Shown here: in pieces, positions 8,159-17,632 of the stretch
How the letters are laid out: the number at the start of each line of letters is the position of its first letter
How positions within the stretch are numbered: the stretch's first letter is position 1
Assembly: GCA_037447655.1 (NCBI GenBank)
Contig: JBBHKE010000030.1
Location: 374,001-398,484, forward strand
From: Zygnema cylindricum
Taxonomy: Eukaryota; Streptophyta; Zygnematophyceae; Zygnematales; Zygnemataceae
DNA length: 24,484 bases
Reading direction: 5' to 3'
Made by a program: the position numbers and the translations under genes
The notes under the pieces: model-generated
The model's input: the letters and a program-made list of their open reading frames with translations, nothing else
Told to the model about the DNA's origin: nothing
The model's database searches: none

Positions 8159-8836
8159 TACAGAAAGGTATTGTGGCCAATGTACTTTCTGTACAGCATG
8201 TGTACGACTTGGCCTTTGAGTGGACAACTGTCTCTTCCGAACTTGCCTTTATGCTTTCCGAGATTCTCGCTCTCCAGTGTTATCTTGCCACGTGGCACCG
8301 TGCCATGTTACGCGCGAAAACCGCCAAAGCACCCATTTTGGGATCTCGGTGATGACGCGCGCCGTCGGATAAAAAACGGCTTTAAATGCTAGCCATTGAA
8401 AATCGATGTCTAGTAAATTTGTTTCTTGCAGTTTCGCGTTCGCATTGTATTTCAATTTTTATTCTATGTGACTTAACTGTAATTCCGTTAATCGGATTAG
8501 TGAGCTTTGACACATTTAAATACTTATCGTACCCCATGTAATCTAATAGACTTCAACGACAGACCGACTAAGGCTGACGACTACGCCTCGCCCTGCCAGT
8601 TGGAGGTTCAAGTTCTGCAGAACTCAACCTTTTTGATAAAGGTGATTTATGTCACTTCTCACTTGCCTAAAGAGTTAGGGCAGCCATGGCTCCACCACCC
8701 TCTCTCTCCTTCAGTGACTACGACAAGTATGGGAGACAGAGAGGAGAGGTGGAGGCAGACTGCCAATGCTTTTTTTTTCTAATTCCACTAAGCTATTCAG
8801 ACCTTGAAAATACTTTATAATTCTAATAATTCAACA
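8159..8836 (-). repeat. Element C 3' LTR, second arm
   Basis: Continuation of the C 3' LTR after B. It aligns with 13510-14187 of the 5' LTR. It ends at 8836 (minus-strand start TGTTGAATTATT) and abuts the PPT at 8837. It contains the 12-bp palindrome TGCCACGTGGCA (8286-8297, a CACGTG core), a GC-rich block around 8345-8370, a tRNA-like B-box GGTTCAAGTTC at 8605-8615 on the plus strand, and the palindrome AGCCATGGCT at 8682-8691. No gene is present in this stretch. Confidence 0.92.
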
Positions 8837-8850
8837 CTCCCCTTATTTTC
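8837..8850 (-). promoter_or_regulatory. Element C polypurine tract
   Basis: The minus strand reads GAAAATAAGGGGAG directly before the 3' LTR start TGTTGAATT. This is the position and composition of a plus-strand primer. Element G has the identical 14 bases at 15700-15713. The tract touches the end of the RNase H frame, so there is almost no 3' untranslated segment, unlike in B. Confidence 0.88.
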
Positions 8851-9619
8851 TAGTGTAACTTAAGCTTTTCTTTTAGTCCACACTTCTCTCTACAATATTT
8901 CAATTTGGGTGAGGGCACAGGTTTTTTTATTATATCTGCAATCATTTCTCCAACTGGTTTATACACAAGATAAACAATTTTGTTTTTGACTTTTTCCCTC
9001 ACAAAACTCAACGTTATGTCCATGTGTTTAGCTTTGAAATGATGTTTTGGGTTGGCTCCAATTGGAATTGCAGCCTGATTATCACATAAGACTTTATGCA
9101 CCCCTTTCTTCATGTACCCCAATTCTTGCAGCAAAGACTTTACCCACATTAATTCTTACACAGCAAAACAAGAGGCCATGTACTCAGCCTCCATAGTGGA
9201 CTGAGCAACCACTTTTTGTTGCTTGTTATTCCAACAAGAAGCACCTTTCCCACATACAATTCATACCCAGAAGTGCATCTTCTCATAAGTGCATCCCTAT
9301 AACTGGCATCACTCCAAGTGGTGATGTCAGTGTGCTCTCCTCCCAAATGCAACCATAATTCCCTTATACCCACCAAATATCTCATGACTCTCTTTGCTGC
9401 CTTCCACTCTCTCTTTCTAGGATTATTAAGACTCCTACTGAGAACTCCAACTGCTGGTGTTATGTCCGGCCTAGTGCAATTCATAAAGTAGATTAGACTC
9501 CCTACAACCTGCCTGTAAGGAATAGACTTCATAAACAATCTTTCTTCAAGACTCATCTGATCCTCTAAAATTATTACTTCTTCTTCTACACTCCCATCAC
9601 TTATATTCTTCAAGTCCAT
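8850..9619 (-). pseudogene. Element C RNase H domain
   Basis: The minus strand encodes VVGSLIYFMNCTRPDI, LSRSLNNPRK, RVMRYLVGIRELWLHLGG and TTWSDASYRDALMRR (first catalytic Asp). A frameshift near 9230-9260 breaks the frame. The later part resumes at about 9149 with WVKSLLQELGYMKKG, VLCDNQAAIPIGANP (catalytic Asp) and HHFKAKHMDITLSFVREKV, then ends at 8850. The Glu-containing motif lies in the shifted part. It is the closest match in the window to the RNase H pieces of element A, which carry LHLGG and LQELGWMQ. Confidence 0.9.
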
Positions 9620-10300
9620 GGGAGTGGTACAGCTGTTTGTTTTTCCATTTGGAAATCCTCCAGCATATTCCCTATAACTTCTTTCTGAGTAAGTTTGATA
9701 ATCCTTTTTCCCCTATCTCTTTCAATTTGTATCCCCAAGATGTATTTTGCCTCTCCAAGATCTTTTATATCAAACCTGCTTCTAAGATCTTTCTTCAACT
9801 TATTCATCTTTTCCATAGATTTACTTAACACTAGCAAGTCATCCATATAAATTGCAATAAAAATAACACCATTCTCATCCTCAAACATATAAATAGAATG
9901 GTGAGAACTAATCCGGATATATCCATGGCTGGTAAGAAACTCATCTAGTTTATTATTCCATTGCCTGTGAGCCTGCTTAAGTCCATATAAGGACTTTATA
10001 AGTCTGCACACTTTGCTCTCCTCACCTTCCTCTACAAATCTTTCTAGTTGCTGCATGAAGATTTCTTCCTCTAGTTCACCATTGAGGAAGGCGATCTTAA
10101 TATCCATTTGGTGTATTTCTATGACTTCCGCTGCCGCTACATTAAGGAGAATCCTTACTGATGGGAACCATACCACAAGAGCAAAGGTCTCTTCATAATC
10201 TATCCCTGTTTTTTGAGTGAGCCCATTTGCTACCAACCGAGCCTTAGATCTTTCAATGGTGTTATTTGGGTTCAGTTTCAGTTTAAGCACCCATTTCCAT
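9610..10300 (-). pseudogene. Element C reverse transcriptase
   Basis: Open for about 226 codons on the minus strand: KLKLNPNNTIERSKARLVANG, TGIDYEETFALVVWF (usually FSPVVRF), HQMDIKIAFLNGELEEE, LYGLKQAHRQWN (usually QAPRQW), IYMDDLLVLSKS with both catalytic Asp codons at 9838-9843, then DLGEAKYILGIQIERD and IKLTQKEVIGNML. The catalytic box is intact, but several core residues have drifted (SPVVR to ALVVW, QAPRQW to QAHRQW). The entry region before LNPNN (10300-10440) is in other frames with stops. The frame changes again near 9615 into RNase H. Confidence 0.92.
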
Positions 10301-10876
10301 CCGATCGAAATTCAGTTCGGAGGACAGTCCACCAGTTCCCAAGTGTTTGCTTCCATGATGGAAGCCATTTCATCATTTATGGCTCTAACCCATATATCCT
10401 TCTCTGGACTGTCCATTGCCTCTGAATATGACTGAGGCTCATTTGAACGAGACAACTTACTACCTTGTGAGTGGTTTGTCTTTCGTGCAGCCTTTTGCTG
10501 CTTGTTTGTCCCCTTTCAGAGTCGGAAGCTGGAATGGATGGAAGTCTCGGGTTCCTCTTTACTCTCTCATCGGCTCCCCTATCCATGGAAGCTGGTTCCA
10601 TCTCCTCCTCTTCTGTCTCCTCGAAGTGCATAAAGAAATGGGAAGATTCTGACTTATTTTCTTCGTTGTGGATCTCCCCTGAATCTGCAACCACTTTTTC
10701 ACTCATGTCTCTTCTAGGAAGATCAGAGTCTTCCTCGCTCTCGGACTCAAACCTGATTTGCATCTTCTTGGTGTATTTGAAAGGGTCAATTAACTTCCCT
10801 AATCCATGACAACTAGATATTTTACCAGAATGATATCTTGTTTAGCTAAGTCATAGACTCTATATCCCTTCACATC
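10301..10876 (-). pseudogene. Element C integrase-RT linker, acidic
   Basis: Between the integrase C-terminal blocks and the RT core the minus strand encodes a low-complexity acidic linker, open at 10377-10763. It is rich in Glu, Asp and Ser (runs such as ESESEEDSD and FEETEEEEME), followed by a basic PRLPSIPASD-like stretch. Such variable linkers are usual at this place in copia polyproteins. The RT entry motif equivalent to W-x-x-A-x-x-E-M lies at about 10340-10420 in a different frame. No catalytic residues are expected here. Confidence 0.75.
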
Positions 10877-11668
10877 CTAATCATATCCCACAAAATATCT
10901 CGGTTTCCCTTTAGCATCAAATTTCCAATTCTTCCTATCTGTGTCTAGACTGTAAACTTGATTGCCAAATACTTTTAGATGCGAAATATTTGGTTTTTTT
11001 CTAATCCATCTCTTATAAGGTGTCATTCCTTTCACAGCTAAGGTAAGGACTCTATTCTTGATGTAGTTAGCATAGTTCATGGCCTCAGCCCAAATCTTTT
11101 TTCCGATCTTTTTGTTGGCCAGCATGCTATATGCATTATCACCTAGAGTTCGGTTTAACCTCTCAACTACCCCATTTTGTTCTTGATTATAAGGTACCGT
11201 TTTCTGATGGTGAACTCCTTCCTCCCTCAGATATTCCTCAAACTAGTTAGAGGTATATTCTCCCCCATTGTCACTTCTTATTCTTTTAATGGGGGCTTCG
11301 TGCAGCTTCTCACTCTAGGCTTTTTATTCCTTGAAGTAAGTAGGTGCTTCAGACTTTGTTTTTAGAAATAATACTCTAGAGTATCTGGACCTGTCATCAG
11401 TAATTGTCATCATGAACCTTTTACCTCCTACAGAAGGTACTTTTGCTTGTCCTCAGATATGTGTGAGGACCAGATCTAGTATTTTCTCACCTTTGTATGT
11501 GGTAGTTTTGGGAAATAGAAATCTGTGAGCCTTCCATTGGGCACAGCCACTACAATCATCCACCATTTCATTTTCCCTAAACTGAATGCTCTGTTCTACA
11601 CCAAGCTTCTTCATTTCCCTCATCCTATCAAAGTGGATATGCCCCAACCTCTTATGCCTGATCATCAA
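10877..11668 (-). pseudogene. Element C integrase
   Basis: The zinc-binding start is visible: HKRLGHIHFDRM and DDCSGCAQWKAHR give H, H, C, C. The first catalytic Asp is replaced by His: the segment homologous to VHTDILG in element E reads LTHI followed by TGA at about 11453-11455. The second Asp (RSDNGGEYTS, about 11255-11285) and the Glu (EQNGVVERLNRTL, about 11150-11185) are present, with stops in between. The C-terminal blocks WAEAMNYANYIKNRV and ISHLKVFGNQVYSLD are at 10877-11125. Loss of the first catalytic residue alone would abolish integration. Confidence 0.9.
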
Positions 11669-11689
11669 GTTTGGGAGACCAACATAATA

Positions 11690-13200
11690 AGCAATTTTTT
11701 TTCATTACACAGGTTAAGCCTAAATATTCCTTAGCTATCCTTATCTGCTATGAGGTAAACTTCATCCCCATACTTAGCTGTAAAGACTCCCTTTCTAGTG
11801 AAGGTATCAAACTCCTTATCATCTAATACAAAAGTAGAGACAAGATTTTTGCCTAGCTGAGGGATATAAAGTACATCTGAGAAAGTGAGTATGAAAGTCT
11901 TACCCTTTACTAAGACTTTCAGATCTACCGATCCAACTAGATCTGTAGTAACTACTCTCCCATCCCCATACATTATCTCTAGAGTGGGGATCTTTCTTAG
12001 CTTGGTGCGTGTCACGACACATATGCATCGATGCACTTGCATCGATGATCCATCCTTCCTGTTGAGGTTCGCGAATAGCTTCGAGGGCACACTTTTGTTT
12101 TCGATGAATCTCCTTCTCCTTCTAGTTCTCGTCAAGGAGAAGCTCTCAATCCTCCTCCTCGGAGGATTCATCCTCCTCTGTCTCCCCTTTCACTTTTGTG
12201 ACCACAAGTGCCTTTTTCTTTCCCCCGGAAAAACCTCCTTCACGGTTTTCTTCAAGCTTTAGCTCCGACAGTTTGGTGCAATAAGCTATGAAGTGTCACG
12301 ACTTTTTGCAGAAATGACAAAGGCCCTTTGGAGGCCTTGGTCCTCCAGTTTGATCTTTCTCTCCCTAGAAGTTGTCGTATGGCTTCCTCGAATACTTTCC
12401 TCACTGGTCTGTTCCAGCACTTAGAGCTTGAACCCACTTTCCTCCTCTCCGAATTTAGTTAGTGTTCTCCTACACAAGTATCATTGGGACCACTTTGTTC
12501 CACTTCCACAAACTGTCATCCATTTCGTGCACTCGATACACTATGTTCTCAAACTCATTAGGCAACTTCATGATGAGAGTGATGACTTTCATCTTCATTA
12601 TACTCGTCCACCCGGCACTCTATATCTCCAAATACAAACAAGAGGGGTCATTACAATAGTCTAACATTTTTCCCCCTTTGTAAGTATAGTCTCCTAACTG
12701 TTGCTCGGCCAACTAGAGCTCCTGAAGGGTACCTGCTCTATAGATCTCCACTAAGGTCTCCCACAGCTCCTGAGCTGAAAAATGTGGAGATGAGAAGTTG
12801 CGAAAGCTTGAGTGAGATGTCTCTCAATAAAGTACCCAGCAGCCATGTTTTCGTACTTCCACATTATAATATAGTTTTTTTCGGTCTTCGCCGCCACCCA
12901 TTCATGTGCCGTGGCGATAGGAGTAAGAGGTGTCTCTTTCCCTTTCCCTTTTTCGGACACACTAGTGTCGCCGCTGTCGGCCTCTTCCGTTGTAGTAGAT
13001 ACTGCTGCAAAAAAACCTCACTCCACTAAACCTTGGTGGAACTCCTTGAGATGGACGTTTCACTTGTCCAGAGGCAATACCCAAGTATCTTTTTTCACAC
13101 AAAGCCCTTACCATCATGGCTTCCCAATAAATGAATCAGATCCGTTGAAGATGGGTACCCTAGAGGGTGGGCCGATAACGTGCAATTTTGTGTCCCCCAT
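11690..13200 (-). pseudogene. Element C Gag and protease
   Basis: Gag starts with ATG at 13198-13200, inside the LTR (left end 13181), and begins MGDTKL, as in E. The following sequence has many stops and frameshifts. Recognisable pieces are the SEKGKGKETPL and TQAFATSHLHIF blocks (12751-12960), shared with E, and a zinc knuckle at about 12290-12335 of form CX2CX4HX4C with a TGA in place of the Gly before His. An acidic stretch follows. The protease site (about 12025-12055) reads IIDASAS rather than the DTGA form, so both the Thr and the Gly are lost. The region after it (11731-11990: YGDGRVVTTDLVG, VLYIPQLGKNLVSTF) matches E and is the pre-integrase part. Confidence 0.88.
13170..13180 (-). 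promoter_or_regulatory. Element C primer binding site (one change)
   Basis: Directly inside the 5' LTR the minus strand reads CGTTATCGGCC, one base different from GTTATGGGCC in B and E. It lies in the gag frame after the LTR-encoded first six codons. The change probably arose after insertion. Confidence 0.75.
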
Positions 13201-14187
13201 TGGACTACAAAAATCAAGAAGCCTGTAGATAGTTTTTGGCTAACCCTTCTTCAGTTAAGATCACAGATGCTCAAATTTGCAAACAAGGAATCACAGTGCA
13301 CCCCTATGCAGTCTAGACTCCCCTGAGTCCGCAGCAAAAGAAATCACTGAAAACACCCAACTAGGCGATTAATTATCAAGTGGCAAAGATGCCAAAATAT
13401 ATACAAGCTCATTGGGAGAGAGGCGGCTACCTCCTAAATCTCCTGAGTCATAAACCCCTCTCACAACTCCTATCTACTGATGTACGAACCAATCACATAA
13501 CTATAAAGTACAAAAAGGTATTGTGGCCGGTGTACTTTATGAACGGCTTGTGAACGACTTCGCCATTGAGTGGACATCTTTCTCTTTCGACTTGCCCTTA
13601 TGCTCTCCAAGATTCCCGCTCTCCAGTGTTATCTTGCCACGTGGCACCATATAATTTTAAGCGTGAAAATCGCCAAAGCGCCTATTTTGGGATCTCAGCG
13701 ATGACGCGCGCCATCGGATCAAAAACCACTTTAAATGCTAGTCGTTGAAAATCGATGTCTAGTAAATTGTTTCGTGCAATTTTGCGTTCGCACTATATTT
13801 CAATTTTGTTTTTATGTGACTTAACTGTAATTCCATTAATCGGATTAGTTAGCTCTAACACATTTAAATACTTATCGTACCCCATGCAATCTAACGGACT
13901 TCAACAACAGACCGACTAAGGCTGACGACTATGCCTTGCCCTGCCGGTCCAAGGTTCGAGTCCTATCGGACTCGACCTTTTTGGTAGAGGTGATTTATGT
14001 CACTTTTTCTGACCTGCCTAAGGAGCCAAGGCAGCCATGGCTCCACCACCTTCTCTCTCCTTCAGTGACTACGACAAGTATCGGAGAAAGAGAGGAGAGG
14101 TGGAGGCAGACTGCCTATGCTTTTCTTTTCTATTTCCACTGAGCTATTAACACCTAGAAAATACTTTATAATTCTAATAATTCAACA
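13181..14187 (-). repeat. Element C 5' LTR (1007 bp)
   Basis: Minus strand: starts TGTTGAATTATT at 14187 and ends AAAATTGCA at 13181, with the Gag ATG 20 nt before the end. Landmarks in plus coordinates: the palindrome TGCCACGTGGCA at 13635-13646, a GC-rich GATGACGCGCGCC block at about 13700, a perfect tRNA-type B-box GGTTCGAGTCC at 13953-13963 followed by TTTTT at 13978-13982, and AGCCATGGCT at 14033-14042. This uninterrupted copy shows where B inserted in the other C LTR. No host gene is present in this kilobase. Confidence 0.93.
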
Positions 14188-14192
14188 AGAGG

Positions 14193-14517
14193 AGATTGAA
14201 TCAACATCCAAACTTGGAGCGATGTAAGTTACGAAGACGACATCACCAAGGAAATCAACATCTGGATACATTTTGAAGATTGGACAAGGAAATTGATGGT
14301 GGGGGAGTAAAATTCAAAAGGTGACAGCTCAGTCAACAATGGAAACGGAATTCTTACCAGTCAGCATAACAGTAAAAGAAATCATTTGGGTAAAAGGTTC
14401 TTTACAAGAATTAGGATGGATGCAGCATGGATCTCACATTTTATACTATGACAATCAAGCCGCCATAGCTATAGCAAACAATCATACACATCATTTCAAA
14501 AGTAAACATATTGACAT
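14193..14517 (+). pseudogene. Element A RNase H fragment, C-terminal part
   Basis: Resumes exactly where the fragment at 1809-2016 stops. The plus strand encodes IQTWSDVSYEDD with the first catalytic Asp (about 14205-14240), then decayed sequence, a VTAQSTMETEF block with the catalytic Glu (about 14320-14355), IIWVKGSLQELGWMQHG, LYYDNQAAIAIANN with the catalytic Asp, and HHFKSKHIDI. It stops at 14517 because element G (TGTAATTC...) begins at 14518. A TGA in the first block and a shift near 14300 disable it. The bases before G, GACAT (14513-14517), should recur after the distal G LTR beyond the window. Confidence 0.9.
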
Positions 14518-15699
14518 TGTAATTCTATGGGGTCCATTCCCCCTATAGAATTCGTTGGTCCAAGGAAGCTTATCTAGTTAGTGCCGACTCCAATTTAATA
14601 AAAACCCAAATGATTCACCCCTTGACAAACAACACCCCAATATAGCTTCACCCTTGTGAAATAAGGCTTTTTGTGTGCTCAGTTCCACCACAGAATGCAA
14701 AGTTAGAATATGCATTTTGGATAACATTCCCCACTTTGACTTTCCCTTATAAATACAGCCACCTTGGCATGCAAACACTCTAACCGACCACACCCCTGTG
14801 AAGCCTGGACTCCCGTGAGTCCGCATCAAAAAGAATGACTGAATTTGGTCTACTGATTTGATAGATATGGCTGGCCAAAGTTAGCCTTTTATACAAGGTG
14901 CTCTCTGGGAGAGGCGGCTACCTACCCAAAAATTATAAGTCCTAGTCTCTCTCTAAACCCCTTCTACTGAAGTACGGCGCCAATCACAGGATAGTACGGT
15001 ATAGAAAAGTACAGGCGCCAGAGTACTTTCTATACAGCAACTGCAGGACATGACCATACAGGTGACAGCTTTCACATCCAAACTTGTTATCTTGCGTTCC
15101 GGAGATTTCGCAATATTCCAGCGCATTTCCACGTGTCATCCGGAGTGGCTGCGCCAGAAAACGCCGAGGCGGCCATTCCGAAATCTCTTCTCGCACCACG
15201 GCCGTCGATTAAATCCAGCATTCAATTCTACCCATTGAAAATATGTGCGCGGTATTTGTTTCGTCGTCGAAACAAATGCGCGGTATTAGTTTCGCAAAGT
15301 ACTGTAAATTGTACTACTCTAAACTATATCTTTATACTAAGAATCTATTCGCGCCGTTAAATGAATTCGTCTACGGGTACATGGTTATATAATTATCAAA
15401 CCCTACATGTCCTAACACTAGTCTTAGACTTAACGGATAAAGCTAACGGCTACGGGTTGTATGACGGACGGTAGGTACCATGATCAAATCCTGGGTCCGT
15501 CAAGTTTCCTTTTAGTAAACATACCATTATCTACTTGTGTATCTCTAGAGAGCTTAGGCAGCCATGGCTTTAGCTCCCTCTTCAGCCTTCAATGACTACA
15601 ACAAGGAGGGGGGGGGCTTAGAGAATGGAGTCAGAGGCAGACTGCCTCTGCTCTTTTCCTATCCTAAATAAAGACCTAGAAAATACTCAAATATCAACA
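14518..15699 (-). repeat. Element G 3' LTR (1182 bp)
   Basis: Its left end TGTAATTCTATGGGG and the following 340 bp align with the G 5' LTR arm at 17613-17860. Its right end ATATCAACA (15699) adjoins the PPT. It has the same landmarks as the C and E LTRs: a CACGTG at 15130-15135, a GC-rich block near 15165-15205, a tRNA-like segment about 15425-15505 (B-box-like GATCAAATCC, weak), and AGCCATGGCT at 15560-15569. It also includes a run of ten G at about 15607-15616. The terminal 20 nt hold the Gag start as in the 5' LTR. No gene is present. Confidence 0.9.
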
Positions 15700-15713
15700 C
15701 TCCCCTTATTTTC
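15700..15713 (-). promoter_or_regulatory. Element G polypurine tract
   Basis: The minus strand reads GAAAATAAGGGGAG directly before the LTR start TGTTGATAT, identical to the C tract at 8837-8850. It is followed inward by about 80 bp of pyrimidine-rich (plus strand) non-coding sequence up to the RNase H remnant. Confidence 0.85.
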
Positions 15714-15797
15714 TAGTCTATTTCCCTTTACTTCTTACAAAGAAATAAACAAACATTCCCTTCTGTTTTTCCTTTTCCTCTTCTTTTTCCTTTTATT

Positions 15798-16280
15798 TTA
15801 ATAAAACTTTAAAACAACACCCTCATATTCAGTAAGGTCCATTAAATAAGCTGAAGTAAACATTCCATCTAGTTGATCATACGTTTTATTTAGCATCCCA
15901 TTTTTCATAAATCCGAACAAAGATATTATCCACCTCATCTCTCTTCCATCCACACAAAAACCGATTTTTCTCTTGCAATTCAACCAGCCAACCCATCTCC
16001 ATTCTCCAACACACACCCAGATGCTATCCCTTTTACAGGCACACCTTGAAAAATGGCATCACTCCCATTAGTGATGTCAAAGCCATTACCGTCCAAACTT
16101 ATCATTAAATCAAGAGTCCCCACTAAGTTCCTCATAAAACCTACATCTTTTGTACTCATATTTTTGTCCATGATACTCACCCCATTTTCTGAACTTTCCT
16201 CACTCTCTCCCATGGAATTCTTTCCACTCTTTTTCAGACTTAATTCCCTATAAATATTTCTCCTCCCCAAAATCTTTCAT
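15798..16280 (-). pseudogene. Element G: RT tail and RNase H remnant
   Basis: The minus strand shows MKDFGEEKYL then a stop at 16228-16280, corresponding to IKDLGEAKYILGI at the end of RT in B and C. Next comes LVGTLDLMISLDGNG with ITNGSDAIFQG (16030-16130), a decayed form of the LHLGG...TWSDASY motif of RNase H in which the Asp remains and the Trp is lost. The stretch down to 15798 is open but shows no confident match to the later RNase H motifs. Together with the gag part this marks the inner edge of a large deletion. Confidence 0.7.
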
Positions 16281-16324
16281 TAAATGTTTCTCTCCTCCCC
16301 TATCCTTTAAAGCCCCCTCTAGTT

Positions 16325-17632
16325 TTACTTCTCCCCTTTCCTTGGAATCCGTTGAAGTCTCCCTATTCGACTAGTTTTTGCTTCCAATACATCTATATAA
16401 TTATCCTTATTATTTCTAACTCCCTCAAGTACCTCGCTTCCCTTTACTTCTTTTATACCTCCAAAAACACACTGTTGCTTTCGTGGAATTTCCGTGTACT
16501 TTTCTCTCTTTTCCATTCTACCGATGTGAAAAAGCTCCAAAGTTTCTTCATCCTCTTTTTCCTCTTCCCCTTCTTCCTCCTCATTCACATACCAACTTCT
16601 AAGTTTTTCCAAACAAGGACACTCCTCCATATAGTGACCCGTTTTCCTACAAGCTAGGCAAACCCCCTTTTTCGAAGTTCCCTTTTCTTTTCTTCTCCCT
16701 CTCTTTCCACCAAAGTTCTGATAAGGTTTAACTTTGTCTTTCTTCCTCTCATCACGCTTCCGCTCATTGTCGCCGTTCCTCACATCACGCTTTTGCTAGT
16801 CACTACTAGCTATAAATGCCGTCCCCCTATCACTTCCGTTACGAAGCTCCAAAGTGCTTTCCCTCACAAGTATTATCCCCATGGTAATGCTCCAAGTCCA
16901 TGAGGAGACATCCATTCCCTGCATACGATAAATGATGTCTTCGTTCTCATCTGCGAGTTTCATGATTAGTGCATTAATCTTTCTCTCCTCACATTCTACA
17001 TATTTTGCACCAACAAGCTCAACATATAATGGAGTAATATCATTGCAAAACTCTATCATGCTACCGCCTTTATAAACATAGACCACAATTTTGTGTTTGT
17101 CTAACTGCAGCCTCTGTATAGTCTCACTTTTATAAATCTAAATTAGTATTTCCCAAATTTTCGAAGACTTGATTAGACTTAAAAGTGTGATAACTATGAA
17201 CTTAGACACATATCTAAGTATGAGATGTTTTGCTATAGTGTTTTTATATTCCCAAATTTTTCTCTCATTTTCTTTAGTTTTTGGTTCAGTTATAATCCCC
17301 ACAAGTGGAACCGTAGCCAGGAGCCTAGCTCCCCTCACCATTGGTGTCCCTTTATCCTTCTCCATTTTTTCCCCTTCCATGGTAATGATTTTCCCTTCAC
17401 CTTCCGTTGCATCCTTACTCCGTTTGGTTCTTTGGAAAGCCCCAGATGATTCTCCATAGTAAGTTCCTCCAAAGCTCGGTGGCGAACACCTCAGTTGTCC
17501 CGAAAGAATTCCCCACAAGTGCTTCTCGAAAAGCAATCCCTCCATCGTGAACTCCGAATAAGTGAAACTTGTTCCATCAAACATAGGCACCCTAGGTCGT
17601 GGGCCCATAATCTGTAATTTTGTGGGGTCCAT
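16325..17632 (-). pseudogene. Element G Gag with zinc knuckle
   Basis: The start ATG at 17630-17632 lies 20 nt before the LTR end (17613). The in-frame upstream Met at 17650 is not conserved in the 3' LTR copy and is unlikely to be the start. The product begins MDPTKLQIMGPRPRVPMFDG, parallel to MGDTKLQVMGPPSRVPIFNG of E. Open pieces are 17138-17632, 16796-17086 (NALIMKLADENEDIIYRMQGM, matching E) and 16325-16783. The last piece has a complete zinc knuckle CX2CX4HX4C at 16619-16660 and a Glu-rich tail. A TAG near 16795-16797 and a frameshift around 17090-17140 break it. The frame ends near 16325, where the deletion that removed protease, integrase and RT begins. Confidence 0.87.
17601..17612 (-). 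promoter_or_regulatory. Element G primer binding site
   Basis: The minus strand reads GATTATGGGCCC next to the LTR end at 17613, one base different from GGTTATGGGCCC in E. It is embedded in Gag as codons for I-M-G-P. Confidence 0.8.

Larger units (their letters stand above)
2017..14187 (-). mobile_element. Element C: full-length copia element (minus) carrying nested element B
   Basis: Complete LTR-internal-LTR structure on the minus strand. The 5' LTR is 13181-14187 (1007 bp). The 3' LTR is split by B into 2017-2344 and 8159-8836 (1006 bp in total once B and one target copy are removed). The flanks are a 5-bp duplication with one difference, GGAGG at 2012-2016 and AGAGG at 14188-14192, set in the RNase H region of element A. 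Without B the element is about 6.36 kb. Internal order on the minus strand: PBS, gag, protease, integrase, linker, RT, RNase H, PPT. The two LTRs differ visibly more than the B LTR pair does, which agrees with C being older than B. Several stops and frameshifts make it defective. Confidence 0.93.
1..14517 (+). mobile_element. Element A: oldest Ty1/copia element, broken into three visible pieces
   Basis: A copia-type pol region on the plus strand survives in three pieces: 1-1010 (integrase-RT linker and reverse transcriptase), 1809-2016 (start of RNase H) and 14193-14517 (rest of RNase H). They are separated by solo LTR D1, by element C (with B inside it), and end at element G. Removing D1 with one copy of its 5-bp repeat, and C with one copy of its repeat, makes the RT/RNase H homology run on without loss, which is the proof of nesting. 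The left end of A (LTR, gag, integrase) lies before the window. The end of RNase H and its 3' LTR should lie beyond G, past the right edge. Its many lesions fit its position as the oldest layer. Confidence 0.9.

Noticed and set aside
8075-8782. Open frames of 60-140 codons in LTRs (also 2072-2446, 2815-3158, 7879-8298, 13566-14142, 21753-22846) as host genes
   Set aside because: They lie across LTR repeats or LTR junctions, differ between LTR copies, show no recognisable domain, and arise from low-complexity or repeated sequence.
13935-13975. A genuine tRNA gene in the C LTR
   Set aside because: The B-box is good, but no acceptor stem or consistent cloverleaf could be drawn by eye. It is reported only as a tRNA-like block.
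16325-16783. A host zinc-finger protein
   Set aside because: The single CX2CX4HX4C knuckle is in the same position and context as in the Gag of B, C and E, downstream of an LTR-internal Gag start.
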